This document shows, in pieces, positions 51,166 through 60,690 of a DNA stretch of 64,000 nt. This DNA comes from JBDGYW01 sp964518955. GTDB lineage: Bacteria > Gemmatimonadota > Gemmatimonadetes > Gemmatimonadales > GWC2-71-9. The position numbers and the translations under genes were made by a program. The notes beneath the pieces are model-generated. The model searched no databases. It had not been told where the DNA came from and saw nothing but the letters and a program-made list of their open reading frames with translations. The DNA is taken from assembly GCA_964518955.1 (NCBI GenBank), contig CAZFHS010000032.1:1-64000 (forward strand). The letters are read 5' to 3'. The stretch's first letter is position 1. Every line of letters begins with the position of its first letter.

Positions 51166-52155
51166 ATGGCAAGCTTGAACTACCTCGATGACATCACTCA
51201 ATCGGTCGGCAACACACCCCTAGTCAAGATTCGAAAACTCACGGAAAACCGTGGCATAAAGGCAACCGTCTTGGTTAAGGTCGAGTTCTTCAATCCAACA
51301 GCATCGGTCAAAGATCGCATGGCCATCTACATGCTGAATGCGGCCGCAAAATCAGGTGAGCTGAAATCCAACAGTACGATAATCGAAGCCACTTCCGGCA
51401 ACACCGGTGCAGCAGCCGCCATGTTCGGCGCTGCCCACGGTCACAAAGTCATATTGACGATCCCCGACAAAATGTCGAGCGAGAAGATCGACACACTCAA
51501 GGCGTTCGGCGCCGAGGTCCACATTTGTCCGACAGCAGTACCGCCGGACGACCCGCGGAGTTATTACGAGACGGCAAAGAGCCTGGCCGCAAAGTGCGAC
51601 GAGCCTTTCATGCTGAACCAATATCACAATCCCGACAACATCGGTGCTCACTATGCGACGACCGGTCCGGAGATATGGCAGCAGACCGGAGGCCAGATCG
51701 ATGTTTTCGTGGCGGGCGTCGGCACGGGCGGTACCATGTCCGGGACTGCGAAGTATCTAAAAGAGCAGAAGCCGGACATCGAAGTGGTGGCTGTCGATGT
51801 CGAGGGATCCGTCTTCTACGACTATTTCAAGACTGGAGAACTGCCGGAAGCCCACCCATACCTAGTCGAGGGCATCGGCGATGACATGCTTTGCCAAGCA
51901 CTCGACTTCAGCGTGATAGATGAGATGTACAAGGTCGACGACAAACAGAGTTTTCTCGTGGGCAGAGAGCTCGCTCGCGAAGAGGGCATACTGGCAGGAG
52001 GTTCGTCCGGGTCAGCCCTCCATGCAGCATTGGAGCACGCACAGAAGCTCGACGAATCAAAGGTGCTCGTCGTGATCCTCCCCGATGCAGGTGCCAAATA
52101 CGTGACCAAGATGTTTGACGACGAATGGATGAAGGCAAAGGGCTTCCTCGATTGA
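51166..52155 (+). CDS. Cystathionine beta-synthase/cysteine synthase family enzyme
   Basis: A 329-residue PLP enzyme of fold type II. PLP Lys is in PTASVKDRMA, the phosphate loop ATSGNTGAA and VGTGGTMSGT. The motifs EGIGDDM and EEGILAGGSSGSALHA, and an acidic VDDKQSFLVGRE stretch, favour cystathionine beta-synthase over O-acetylserine sulfhydrylase. No CBS regulatory domains are present. With the gamma-lyase/synthase at 57.8 kb it would support reverse transsulfuration (homocysteine to cysteine), though the two genes are separated. The start codon ATG is at 51166. Confidence 0.85.
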   Translation: MASLNYLDDITQSVGNTPLVKIRKLTENRGIKATVLVKVEFFNPTASVKDRMAIYMLNAAAKSGELKSNSTIIEATSGNTGAAAAMFGAAHGHKVILTIPDKMSSEKIDTLKAFGAEVHICPTAVPPDDPRSYYETAKSLAAKCDEPFMLNQYHNPDNIGAHYATTGPEIWQQTGGQIDVFVAGVGTGGTMSGTAKYLKEQKPDIEVVAVDVEGSVFYDYFKTGELPEAHPYLVEGIGDDMLCQALDFSVIDEMYKVDDKQSFLVGRELAREEGILAGGSSGSALHAALEHAQKLDESKVLVVILPDAGAKYVTKMFDDEWMKAKGFLD

Positions 52156-52185
52156 GCCACTTCGTCCATAATTAGTTGTGGAATT

Positions 52186-52212
52186 AGGGCCGCCCTTTCG
52201 GGGGTTGGCCCT
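52186..52212 (+). terminator. Hairpin after cystathionine beta-synthase gene
   Basis: AGGGCC (52186-52191) pairs with GGCCCT (52207-52212) and an inner CCC-TTTC-GGG can extend the stem. A short T-rich run follows. It lies between the synthase and the RND adaptor gene and argues against the TTG start at 52212 for the adaptor. Confidence 0.6.
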
Positions 52213-52250
52213 TGAAGTTTTCTGGGACCGTCCACCGCGAAAGACGCTTG

Positions 52251-53465
52251 ATGACAAAGCACAGCTTACTCGTTCTGTATTTTCTGTCAGTTGCTTGTTC
52301 GCCCGACGCTCCAGCAACAGATGAAAACGAAACAGGCGACGACCACTCGGTACACGTCGAACCTGAGCAAGCAGCCGAGTGGGGAATCGAAACCGGCGTA
52401 CTCACAACGAGCGAGTTGTCGTCGCGGGTAACTGTTCCAGGCGTACTCGGACTGAACGAGAACCGGACTGCGCACATTTCGTCTTTTGTGACCGGTAAGG
52501 TCGTCGGGCTCTCGGTAGACCTCGGCAGCTACGTCCGTGAAGGCGACATACTGCTTACGATCAACTCGCCGGAATTCGCGGAAGCTCAAGCCGCGTACCT
52601 CGACGCAAATTCGCGGTGCAATCTCGCCCGACGCGATTACGAACGCGCGATCGAACTGTGGGAGACGCGCTCTATCGAAGAACGCGACTTACTGCTGCAC
52701 GAAGCCGAGCTGGGGCAGTGCATCACCAACCTCGCAGCAACGGAATCTTCGCTTCATTCGTACGGAATCGACCACGAATGGATGGACGATCTGAAACAGA
52801 GGAGTGAGGATCTCAGTCATGAAGGCGGTGACCCAGATCTGATCGCAAACGCTGATTTACCAATCTTCTCGCCGCTCGAGGGCAGGGTGATCTTCAGAGA
52901 TGTGGTGGTCGGCGAGCACGTCGATCCTACCGATGTCTTGTTCACCGTGTCCAGACTCGGTTCGCTCTGGGCGATTCTGGACGTTTACGAGAACGATGTG
53001 CCGTTCGTGCGCAGCACAAGCCACGTGACGATAAGGTCTCCGCTACACCCGAATGTCGAGTTTCCCGGTCGCATCACGTACATCAGTGATATAGTGGACG
53101 AAACGCTCAGGACTGTCCAAACCCGCGTAGAGGTGACGAACACCGACGGGTATCTCAGGCCCAACATGTACATACAGGGAATAGTGGAGAACCACGATGA
53201 CGCGAGTTCGGTCATCACTGTGCCGGACGACGCCGTCGTGATGCTTCACGGTTTGTCAACAGTGTTCTTGCTCGGACCACCAGAGGCAGGTGAAGACCAC
53301 CTCGTATTCCTGGTACAACATGTCGAGACAGGGGAGTTGATTGGTGACATGCGTGTCATTACCGGCGGCTTGGAGGCAGGCCAGAACGTTGTGTTCAAAG
53401 GAGCGTTCACGCTGAAGTCGGAAATCGACAAGAGCGCCGGCGGCCACGAGGGCCATGTTCACTAA
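52251..53465 (+). CDS. RND efflux periplasmic adaptor, CusB-like
   Basis: A 404-residue membrane-fusion protein with lipoprotein-like signal (LLVLYFLSVACSPD). The barrel-sandwich/lipoyl half-motifs are FVTGKVVGLSVDLGSYVREGDILLTI and FSPLEGRVIFRDVVVGEHV. A helical hairpin lies near 105-170, and a beta-barrel region near 235-330. Acidic and His-rich residues (DDHSVHVE, GGHEGHVH at the end) may bind metal. It forms a tripartite pump with the RND gene 22 bp downstream. The outer-membrane channel gene is not next to it. Confidence 0.86.
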   Translation: MTKHSLLVLYFLSVACSPDAPATDENETGDDHSVHVEPEQAAEWGIETGVLTTSELSSRVTVPGVLGLNENRTAHISSFVTGKVVGLSVDLGSYVREGDILLTINSPEFAEAQAAYLDANSRCNLARRDYERAIELWETRSIEERDLLLHEAELGQCITNLAATESSLHSYGIDHEWMDDLKQRSEDLSHEGGDPDLIANADLPIFSPLEGRVIFRDVVVGEHVDPTDVLFTVSRLGSLWAILDVYENDVPFVRSTSHVTIRSPLHPNVEFPGRITYISDIVDETLRTVQTRVEVTNTDGYLRPNMYIQGIVENHDDASSVITVPDDAVVMLHGLSTVFLLGPPEAGEDHLVFLVQHVETGELIGDMRVITGGLEAGQNVVFKGAFTLKSEIDKSAGGHEGHVH

Positions 53466-53486
53466 CGCTGCCACTAGATAGACGCG

Positions 53487-56400
53487 ATGATATCCCGCAT
53501 TCTGGAATTCTCACTACGCCACAGGCTGCTGGTAATTGCGGCGACGATCTCCGTCGCCGTTTTCGGTTTCTTCGCGTTCCGCAAACTCCCCATCGACGTA
53601 TTCCCCGATCCATCACCCCCTCTGGTTCAGATCTACACAGAAGCCGACGGCATGGCTCCGGAGGAGGTCGAGAGGCTGATTTCGTATCCCATCGAAGCAT
53701 CGATGTTCGGACTCCCGAAAGTCAGCAACATCCGCTCATTCTCGACCTTTGGGCTTTCCCTCGTCAACGTCTACTTCGAGGAAGGCACCGACATTTACTG
53801 GGCGCGCCAGTTAGTGTCGCCGCGTCTGCGCGAAATCGGTGAGGAGTTGCCAGACGAAGCGGAGGAATCGGTGCTCGGGCCAATCGCCACTGGCCTCGGC
53901 CTCGTGTACCTGTATTACGTGGAGGGAGACGACTACTCCACGATCGAGCTGAGAACCCTGCAGGATTGGTTGATCAAGTACGAGCTGAAGTCGGTGCCCG
54001 AAGTCTCACAGGTATTGAGCATCGGTGGCGATGTCAAACAGTTCCAAATCCTCATCGACCCCAATGCTTTGCTTCAGTACGGGCTCACTGTCTCCGATGT
54101 TGCGGATAGGGTAAGAGCGAACAATCAAAACACCGGAGCCAGTTTCATCACCCGCGGGCAAGAGGAGTACATCGTTCGCAGCCTGGGCCTGGTTGAGACG
54201 ATCGAAGACCTCAAGGGCGTCGTCATCGCCAACCACGAAGGCACTCCAGTTTATCTCTCTCACGTGGCCGAAGTTGAGATTCTCCCAGGAATCAGGCGGG
54301 GCTCCGCACTCGCAATGGGAGAGGGCGAGAAGGTCGTGGGCATGGTGCTCAAGCTGTTCGGCTCGAACACCGCACGAGTAATTGACAACGTAGAAGAGAG
54401 AATCGGGCAGATAAACCAGTCTCTGCCGCCTGGAGTGGAGATCGTTCCGTTTTACAACCAGGCGTCGTTCATCAGGAACTGCTTTAGAACGGTCGCAACC
54501 AACCTGGCCTTTGGTGTGGTGCTCGTCATCATCGTTCTGTTCCTGTTCATGGGTGACATCGGTTCGGCATTCGTGACGATTCTGACTCTCCCGTTTTCCA
54601 TCCTCCTCACTTTCATCTTGATGGAACGCATCGGCCTGGCTGCCGACCTGATCTCATTCGGAGGTTTGGCAATAGCCATCGGTCTGATTGCGGATGCGGC
54701 GATCATTTTCGTTGAAAACTGCTTCCGCCATGTCCAGATGATGAGGGAGGACAAAGCTACAGCCATAAAGAACGCCGGAGCTGAGGTAGGCCGTCCGCTC
54801 CTGTTTGCTATCGTGATTATCATCGTGGTGTTCTTGCCCATCTTCACGCTTTCAGGTGTGGAAGGTGTAATGTTTCGGCCGATGGGGTTCGCCATATCGT
54901 TTGCATTGGCAGGCTCCATCATTTTCACGCTAGTCTCCATTCCAGCAGTCGCTTGGTACGTGCTGAAGCAGAAAGATGCAACGGCGAAAGAACCATTCCT
55001 CATCGAGCGGGCACGGAAGATTTATCTGCCATTCTTCGAACGTTGCCGAAGGCATCGGCGGCGTGTGTTCTTCGTGACCAATGCCGTAGCAGCGGTCGGC
55101 GTGGTGCTCGTATTCACCATGGGAAGGGAGTACATACCCTATTTGGAGGAAGGCACGCTTCATCTCAGGGCTACACTCAACGCAAACATCAGCCTGGAAG
55201 AGACAATCACGAGGGCGAGTGAGATTGAAAACGTCGTCCTCGACGTTCCTGAAGTGACAGGCGTGTTGAGTCGCATAGGGCGCGGTGAGGTCGGAAGCCA
55301 CGCTCACTTCGTCAACGATGTCGAAATGCTGGTGCAGTTGAGGCCTATCCAGCGATGGGAGGCGTTCAGCAACAAGGATGAGTTGATAGAGGAGATCCAG
55401 CATCGCCTGGAGGGGATGCCGGGCATGGCACTCAACATAACCCAACCGATCCAGCACAACCTCGACGAACTCATAACGGGAGTGAAGGCTCAATTAGCAT
55501 TGCGGCTCTATGGCGAGGATTACGACATCCTTCGCGAGGTATCCGCCGAGATTGAGCACGTGCTGATGGAAGTACCAGGTGCAGCCGATGTGCAGGTAGA
55601 ACAGTTCACCGGCCAGAACCAGATCCAAGTGGAACTCCACCGTGAGACCATCGCCAGGTACGGACTCGACATTGGGACCGTCCAGGAAACAATCGAAGCG
55701 GCCGTTGGCGGAATCGTGGTCGGCAAAGTCTACGAGGAGCAGCGACGGTTCGACATCTTCATGCGGTTTAGACAGGAGTCGCGCAGCAACATCGAGGCGA
55801 TCGAGGCGCTGCTGATCAGGTTGCCGAACGGTGGGCAGATTCCGCTAGACATGATAGCGACGGTGCAGGCGGTCGAGGGGCATCGGGTCATCAGCCGAGA
55901 GGGAAACAGACGGTTCATTACGATCCAGTGCAACGTGCGCGGTCGTGACATCGGCGGGTTTGTTGGGGAAGCACGAAGCGCAATCAATGAAGCGGTGGAC
56001 ATTCCTCCGCAGTACATGCTCACGTGGGGCGGACAGTTCGAGCTGCAACAAAGGGCCAATCGTCGCCTGGCCTTCATCGCTCCGCTGACGCTCCTATTGG
56101 TTGCACTGCTGTTGTTTGCCGCCCTCGACTCGGTACGAGAGACCTTGGTTATTCTGATCAACATCCCCCTAGCACTCACAGGCGGCATAATTGCGCTTGC
56201 CGTTACCGGGCAATACCTGAGTGTGCCAGCATCGATAGGGTTCATCGCCATCTTTGGCATAGCACTAGAGGATGGACTCGTATTGCTCGCCTCTATCCGT
56301 GGTTATCTAAAAGACGGCAAGCCGATGTTGGAGGCGATACGGAGCGGTGTGAACACGAAGCTTCGGCCCGTGTTGATGACGACGTTCACCACGGTGTTCG

Positions 56401-56561
56401 GCATTTTGCCGCTGCTGCTCGCGAGGGGGCCGGGTGCCGAGATCTGGAGACCATTGGCCACGGTTGTGGTGGGCGGACTGCTGACCTCGACCCTCGTGAC
56501 GCTCGTAATTCTGCCGATGGTGTATGAGCAGTTCGAACCCGGTCGGCCAACTACCGTATAG
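53487..56561 (+). CDS. CusA/CzcA-type heavy-metal RND pump
   Basis: A 1024-residue polytopic proton-driven pump. Signature features are RKLPIDVFPDPSPP, two periplasmic loops, the transmembrane relay FGGLAIAIGLIADAAIIFVEN, and MGREYIPYLEEGTL in the second porter domain. Twelve membrane helices are expected. CusA carries Cu/Ag and CzcA divalent ions, and the sequence does not tell which. The gene overlaps the convergent aminotransferase-V gene by 11 bp. Confidence 0.9.
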   Translation: MISRILEFSLRHRLLVIAATISVAVFGFFAFRKLPIDVFPDPSPPLVQIYTEADGMAPEEVERLISYPIEASMFGLPKVSNIRSFSTFGLSLVNVYFEEGTDIYWARQLVSPRLREIGEELPDEAEESVLGPIATGLGLVYLYYVEGDDYSTIELRTLQDWLIKYELKSVPEVSQVLSIGGDVKQFQILIDPNALLQYGLTVSDVADRVRANNQNTGASFITRGQEEYIVRSLGLVETIEDLKGVVIANHEGTPVYLSHVAEVEILPGIRRGSALAMGEGEKVVGMVLKLFGSNTARVIDNVEERIGQINQSLPPGVEIVPFYNQASFIRNCFRTVATNLAFGVVLVIIVLFLFMGDIGSAFVTILTLPFSILLTFILMERIGLAADLISFGGLAIAIGLIADAAIIFVENCFRHVQMMREDKATAIKNAGAEVGRPLLFAIVIIIVVFLPIFTLSGVEGVMFRPMGFAISFALAGSIIFTLVSIPAVAWYVLKQKDATAKEPFLIERARKIYLPFFERCRRHRRRVFFVTNAVAAVGVVLVFTMGREYIPYLEEGTLHLRATLNANISLEETITRASEIENVVLDVPEVTGVLSRIGRGEVGSHAHFVNDVEMLVQLRPIQRWEAFSNKDELIEEIQHRLEGMPGMALNITQPIQHNLDELITGVKAQLALRLYGEDYDILREVSAEIEHVLMEVPGAADVQVEQFTGQNQIQVELHRETIARYGLDIGTVQETIEAAVGGIVVGKVYEEQRRFDIFMRFRQESRSNIEAIEALLIRLPNGGQIPLDMIATVQAVEGHRVISREGNRRFITIQCNVRGRDIGGFVGEARSAINEAVDIPPQYMLTWGGQFELQQRANRRLAFIAPLTLLLVALLLFAALDSVRETLVILINIPLALTGGIIALAVTGQYLSVPASIGFIAIFGIALEDGLVLLASIRGYLKDGKPMLEAIRSGVNTKLRPVLMTTFTTVFGILPLLLARGPGAEIWRPLATVVVGGLLTSTLVTLVILPMVYEQFEPGRPTTV

Positions 56562-57768
56562 CGCCAACTCCTTCAATAAGGCGGTCGACCTCGCCGGCCG
56601 TCGTATAACAGGCACAACCGGCTCTCACCAATCCTTCCTCGGCAATTCCGAGTCGTTCTGTTACGACCGAAGCCAGAAAGTCACCGTTGGATACGAACAC
56701 GCCGTGCTCTCGAGCGAGCAACGCGGCTACCTCTGCCGAGGTTTTTCCTTCGACGGTGAAGGCAATTGTCGGAGTGCGTGGTTCGGAAGGAGGAGGGCCG
56801 TATATCCGCACGTTCGGCATGTCCGAGAGCCTGGACCACATTCTCCCGAACAACTCTTCGCCACGCGCGTGCAGTTCGGCGATCCCAGCCATCAGTTTCT
56901 CGCGACGGCTGTCACCCTGAGCAAGCGACGCAAGAAAATCAACCGCCTCAGCCGCTCCAGCAATACCCTCGTGGTCTAGCGTACCGGTCTCGAAACGATC
57001 GGGGATGATCTCGGGAATGGGATCGAGTTTGGGCACATTCAGTTCATGAAGCAAAGTTTCGCGCCCGAACAACACACCCAAATGCGATCCGTAGAACTTG
57101 TACGGCGAGCAGGCTAAGAAATCGCAGCCCAGTTCGGCTACATCCACGAGTTCATGCGCAGCGTAATGGACGGCGTCTACATACACGAGTGCACCGACGC
57201 TGTGCGCGAGTTCTACGACCTTCTTCACATCGTTGATCGTGCCTAGTGCATTCGACGCGGCACCGATCGCAACGATCCCTGTATGCGATGACAGAGTGGT
57301 CTCTAGCGCTTCCCAATCCAAGGTGCCCGTTTCCACAACCATCGGAACCGTCTTCACTGGGGTGCCACGATCGAATGCGATAGCACGCCACGGAGCTACG
57401 TTTGCCTGGTGATCGAGCTCGGTCACCACGATTTCATCGTTCGGTCCAAGCCTTCGCCCCAAAGCGCGAGAGGCGTGGAATGTCAACGTCGTCATGTTTG
57501 TGCCGAACACGATCTCCTGCGGCTTTGCACCCAGAAACTCTACGAATGCCTCGCGCGCCGAGTCGATCAGTTCATCCGTCTCGACCGAGGTTCCAAAAGC
57601 CCAATGCCTATTGGCATTGTGGTTGATTAGATAGTCGCATACTCGATCGACGACGCGCTGAGGTACCTGAGTGCCACCTGGACCGTCGAAGTATGCCACG
57701 GGTCGACCGGCCTCTTCACGCTCGAGCGCCGGGAACTGCGTTCGAATTTCTTCTACGGACAACACCAT
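56551..57768 (-). CDS. Cysteine-desulfurase-like aminotransferase class V protein
   Basis: A 405-residue PLP protein of the CsdA-like VC1184-type group. Features are YFDGPGGTQVPQRV, VFGTNMTTLTFHASRAL, ELDHQANVAPW and the PLP-Lys region CSPYKFYGSHLGVLFG. A desulfurase Cys loop is not obvious near the C-terminus, where GCACYTT ends the usual VRxGxxHY region. The substrate is therefore uncertain (possibly cysteine or another amino acid). It precedes the cystathionine gamma-lyase-like gene, and both are on the minus strand (42-bp gap). Confidence 0.8.
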   Translation of the reverse strand: MVLSVEEIRTQFPALEREEAGRPVAYFDGPGGTQVPQRVVDRVCDYLINHNANRHWAFGTSVETDELIDSAREAFVEFLGAKPQEIVFGTNMTTLTFHASRALGRRLGPNDEIVVTELDHQANVAPWRAIAFDRGTPVKTVPMVVETGTLDWEALETTLSSHTGIVAIGAASNALGTINDVKKVVELAHSVGALVYVDAVHYAAHELVDVAELGCDFLACSPYKFYGSHLGVLFGRETLLHELNVPKLDPIPEIIPDRFETGTLDHEGIAGAAEAVDFLASLAQGDSRREKLMAGIAELHARGEELFGRMWSRLSDMPNVRIYGPPPSEPRTPTIAFTVEGKTSAEVAALLAREHGVFVSNGDFLASVVTERLGIAEEGLVRAGCACYTTAGEVDRLIEGVGAIR

Positions 57769-57809
57769 ATCTGCCTCGCACCCTGTTCCACTGGTTGGAA
57801 CGATTTCGG

Positions 57810-59006
57810 CTATGCCCGCAACGCCTGATCGAGATCGGCTAGCAGGTCGTCGCAGTCTTCACAACCCACGGAGAGTCGTATCAAACCTTCGCCTATTTCT
57901 GCCTGCGCGAGTGCCTCCGCTCCCATACCGGCGTGAGTCATGCTGGCAGGATGTTGGATTAGAGTCTCGATTCCTCCTAGCGATACCGCCAAGGTGCAGA
58001 GATTCACCGTTTGGAGCACCTTCCTACCTGCTTCTAGTCCACCGTTTACCCCGAACGAGATCAGAGCACCCGGCCCTTGCATCTGTCTCTTTGCCAGCTC
58101 GTACTGCGGGTGCGTCTCGAGACCTGGATAGAGAATCCACTCGACATTCGGGTGTTGTTCCAGCATCTCGGCCACATTCATTGCATTACGCTGCGCGCAT
58201 TCGACTCGCATCTTCAAAGTCTTGGCGCCCCGAAGCACAAGCCAAGCCTGATGCGGATCCATCGTTCCGCCCAGCATTTGCCAAGGTTTGACGGCGCGCT
58301 TCATGACGTCCTCTTCCTTGAACACCAGCAAACCGCCTACGACATCGGCGTGGCCATTGATGAACTTGGTGACACTGTGGAGAGAGATGTCCGCACCCAT
58401 CTCCAATGGGCGTTGCAACACGGGTGTAGCGAAGGTGTTGTCCACGGCGAGTAGGATGCCGCGTTCCTTACATATTCTGGATACCGCGGGTAGGTCCGTG
58501 AGGCGCATTGTCGGGTTGGACGGCGTCTCCACATATATCATCTTGGTTTCCGGCCGCAGTACTGCATTGATCTGGTCCAAATTCCCTGTATCCACCCAGC
58601 TGGATGAGACACCAAATCGGTAGAACTCTTTCTCCATGATGATCCGCGAAGGACCGTAGAGTGAGCTTGTGCCTACGATGTGATCGCCGGCAGACAAATA
58701 GCTGAAGAACAGAGTGCTCACTGCTGCCATTCCGGATGCCGTTGCGAGGGCGCCCACCCCGCCTTCGAGTGCAGCAATCTTCTCGTGCAGTCGGTCGATC
58801 GTAGGATTGCCCAGTCTGGTGTAGATGTACCCGCTTTCTGTGCCTGCAAAGCGCGATGCACCCTGGTCGGGAGTTTCGAACGCGAATGTTGAAGTTTGAT
58901 ATATGGGAGCGGCTACAGCTCCGTAAGCAGGATCTGGCGCTTCACCTGCGTGGATAGCTAGTGATGCGAGTCCAAGGTCGTTGTGGCCATGCTTCCGGCT
59001 GGTCAT
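57810..59006 (-). CDS. Cystathionine gamma-lyase/synthase or methionine gamma-lyase
   Basis: A 398-residue PLP enzyme of the Cys/Met metabolism family. PLP Lys lies in HSVTKFINGHADVVGG; other motifs are YTRLGNPTIDRLHEKIAALEGG, ATASGMAAV, YVETPSNPT and the C-terminal SLGGIETLIQHPASMTHAGM. Reaction specificity (gamma-lyase, gamma-synthase, methionine lyase) is not set by these motifs. The ATG 59006 with AAGGTGAG upstream is preferred; a GTG at 59015 is possible. It lies upstream of the desulfurase-like gene, and the two may be one operon. Confidence 0.85.
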   Translation of the reverse strand: MTSRKHGHNDLGLASLAIHAGEAPDPAYGAVAAPIYQTSTFAFETPDQGASRFAGTESGYIYTRLGNPTIDRLHEKIAALEGGVGALATASGMAAVSTLFFSYLSAGDHIVGTSSLYGPSRIIMEKEFYRFGVSSSWVDTGNLDQINAVLRPETKMIYVETPSNPTMRLTDLPAVSRICKERGILLAVDNTFATPVLQRPLEMGADISLHSVTKFINGHADVVGGLLVFKEEDVMKRAVKPWQMLGGTMDPHQAWLVLRGAKTLKMRVECAQRNAMNVAEMLEQHPNVEWILYPGLETHPQYELAKRQMQGPGALISFGVNGGLEAGRKVLQTVNLCTLAVSLGGIETLIQHPASMTHAGMGAEALAQAEIGEGLIRLSVGCEDCDDLLADLDQALRA

Positions 59007-59052
59007 TCGTCTCACCTTGCGAAAAAGTCTGTGAATTGGATGGTGAAATGTA

Positions 59053-59113
59053 AGGGGTGGGCACGGAAGGGGGGGACGGAGGCAGAGGTGCCGAGTAGCA
59101 GATTGGTGCCCAC
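59053..59113. repeat. G-rich low-complexity tract with dyad in divergent promoter region
   Basis: A G-rich run with units like GGAAGGGGGGG and GGCAGAGGTG lies between GTGGGCAC (59057-59064) and GTGCCCAC (59106-59113), an inverted repeat with a 41-bp loop. It sits between divergent starts at 59006 and 59206 and may influence both promoters. The GGCAGAGGTG unit recurs in the tract at 35.6 kb. Confidence 0.45.
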
Positions 59114-59205
59114 TCAGTACCTATCACCACGGTGGCGAAGTCCGTGCCCAACAAGTAGAATCCCGCTCAAAGCCTGCCAATCCATCACATTCGCCAGGGG
59201 AGAGT

Positions 59206-60615
59206 ATGCCCGCTTCACGACGCGATTTCATCAGAACAATGGGTGCCGGTCTTGCTAGCGCGGGAACAGCCGCAAGTGGTCTGGCTTGCGCGCCCGGCGG
59301 TGCCATGTCGGGAGAGTCAGAGCGGCTTCTTGTGCCGGATCCAGACCACCTCGAGCCAGCTCCTCTTGGATACGATCGACTTCCTCTCGAGTGGCATCAG
59401 GACCGTGCCCGCACACTCAAGGAGCGAGTCGATAACCTCGGTGTATCTGCGATCGTGCTCTCTTCCGACCAGAACATGGTGTATTACACTGGTTGTTTCC
59501 GAGGCAGTGGAGAACGGTCTACTTGGGTTCTGTTCCGTACCGACGAAGAGGATACCGCCTACTGGTACTCGCCCGGAATCGACCGCGAACTCGTCACCAG
59601 TTGGTGGGCCACGGAAAATGAATACTATTTTTGCTACCCACACGCCGAAGGAGGTTTTCCGAATCGCGGCGAGGTTGTTCAGGGCCCGCGCGTGGACCTG
59701 TTCGAATGGCTGCTGACAGGGCTGAGGCGCCGCGGACTGGCGGGAACTCGCATCGCCATCGACCGAGAACTCTCCGCATCCCAGTTGCAGACGGTCCGCC
59801 GAGTGATACCTGGCACACGCTTCGTAAACATCGCGGATACGTGCCTGCACATGCAGCAAATCAAGACTCCCGAAGAGTTGGCGTTGACGCAGCGCGCATA
59901 CGGCTACTTCGACAAGATCCACGCCTTCGCACGCGACTATATACTCGAGCGCGGTACCGACGCTACCGACTTCGAATTGGGTCAGGCACTCCAGGCATAT
60001 GGAATAGAGTTGTTGATGAACGACATCAACTACGACGGCAAGCCTCACACGGCGGTAGGAGTCGACGTTACTTCGCACTACGTTCGCGCCGGCGTAGCGA
60101 GCGCGTACCCGCACCCTAATCAGTTCTTCTATTCCAAGATCGAGCGCGGCCAAACCGTCTACGTGAACACCGATATTCTGCTGGGAGGGTACGGTGGCGA
60201 GTGTTATCGCAACTATCTGATCGGACCGTGGACGGACGAGCAGGAACGGATGTGGGAGGTAGTGGCCGAGACGGTTCAGATTCAGGAGGAAGAGTCAACG
60301 GCGGGAGCAATTTGTTCGGATATCGCCGCCAAGATCCACCAGCATCAGGTGGACAATGGAATGCAGGATTACATCTACCACAGGCCCGCGCACGGGCAAG
60401 GCCAGATCTTTGTAGGTCACCAACCGCCGTTCATCGCTTTGGGCGACTACACACCATTAGAAGAGAACATGACCTTCAGCGTGGAGCCGGGGCTCTACAA
60501 TGCAACAGCGGGGATCGGGATCAACCCAAGCGACAACCTGAGAGTGACTGCGAGCAGGGGCATTCGTTTCAGCTCGGTTCCGTTTACGAAGGAGTGGAGT
60601 CTTTTGGAGGTGTAG
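59206..60615 (+). CDS. Tat-exported M24 (pita-bread fold) protein, metal ligands mostly lost
   Basis: A 469-residue protein with twin-Arg signal (SRRDFIRTMGAG) and the creatinase/prolidase N-terminal plus catalytic pita-bread domain. In aligned positions, the five metal ligands of AMPP are changed: first Asp to Asn (VYVNTDILLGG), second Asp to Glu (GGECYRN), His to Gln (AHGQGQIF) and last Glu to Ser (GINPSDNL). Only the Glu in FSVEPGLY remains. The VNT stretch recalls creatinase (LNT), a metal-independent member. The protein may be a creatinase-like hydrolase or a non-catalytic paralogue. It is not a typical Xaa-Pro peptidase. Confidence 0.82.
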   Translation: MPASRRDFIRTMGAGLASAGTAASGLACAPGGAMSGESERLLVPDPDHLEPAPLGYDRLPLEWHQDRARTLKERVDNLGVSAIVLSSDQNMVYYTGCFRGSGERSTWVLFRTDEEDTAYWYSPGIDRELVTSWWATENEYYFCYPHAEGGFPNRGEVVQGPRVDLFEWLLTGLRRRGLAGTRIAIDRELSASQLQTVRRVIPGTRFVNIADTCLHMQQIKTPEELALTQRAYGYFDKIHAFARDYILERGTDATDFELGQALQAYGIELLMNDINYDGKPHTAVGVDVTSHYVRAGVASAYPHPNQFFYSKIERGQTVYVNTDILLGGYGGECYRNYLIGPWTDEQERMWEVVAETVQIQEEESTAGAICSDIAAKIHQHQVDNGMQDYIYHRPAHGQGQIFVGHQPPFIALGDYTPLEENMTFSVEPGLYNATAGIGINPSDNLRVTASRGIRFSSVPFTKEWSLLEV

Positions 60616-60616
60616 T

Positions 60617-60666
60617 GAGGGGAGAGGGAGAGGGAGAAGAGGGAGCCCCCTCCCTCCCCTCCCTCT
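60617..60666. repeat. Polypurine/polypyrimidine hairpin between convergent genes
   Basis: A 29-nt purine run with GAGGGAG units is followed by a 21-nt pyrimidine run with CTCCCTC units. GAGGGAG (60639-60645) and CTCCCTC (60650-60656) can form a hairpin with a CCCC loop and could stop transcription from both sides. The purine run may also form triplex-like DNA. Confidence 0.5.
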
Positions 60667-60690
60667 ACTCCGGCCGGCGCGAAACCTTCA

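Noticed and set aside
5610..60615. Creatinine degradation pathway from creatininase and creatinase-like proteins
   Set aside because: The two genes are 53 kb apart, one product is exported and the other cytoplasmic. Substrates are unproven.
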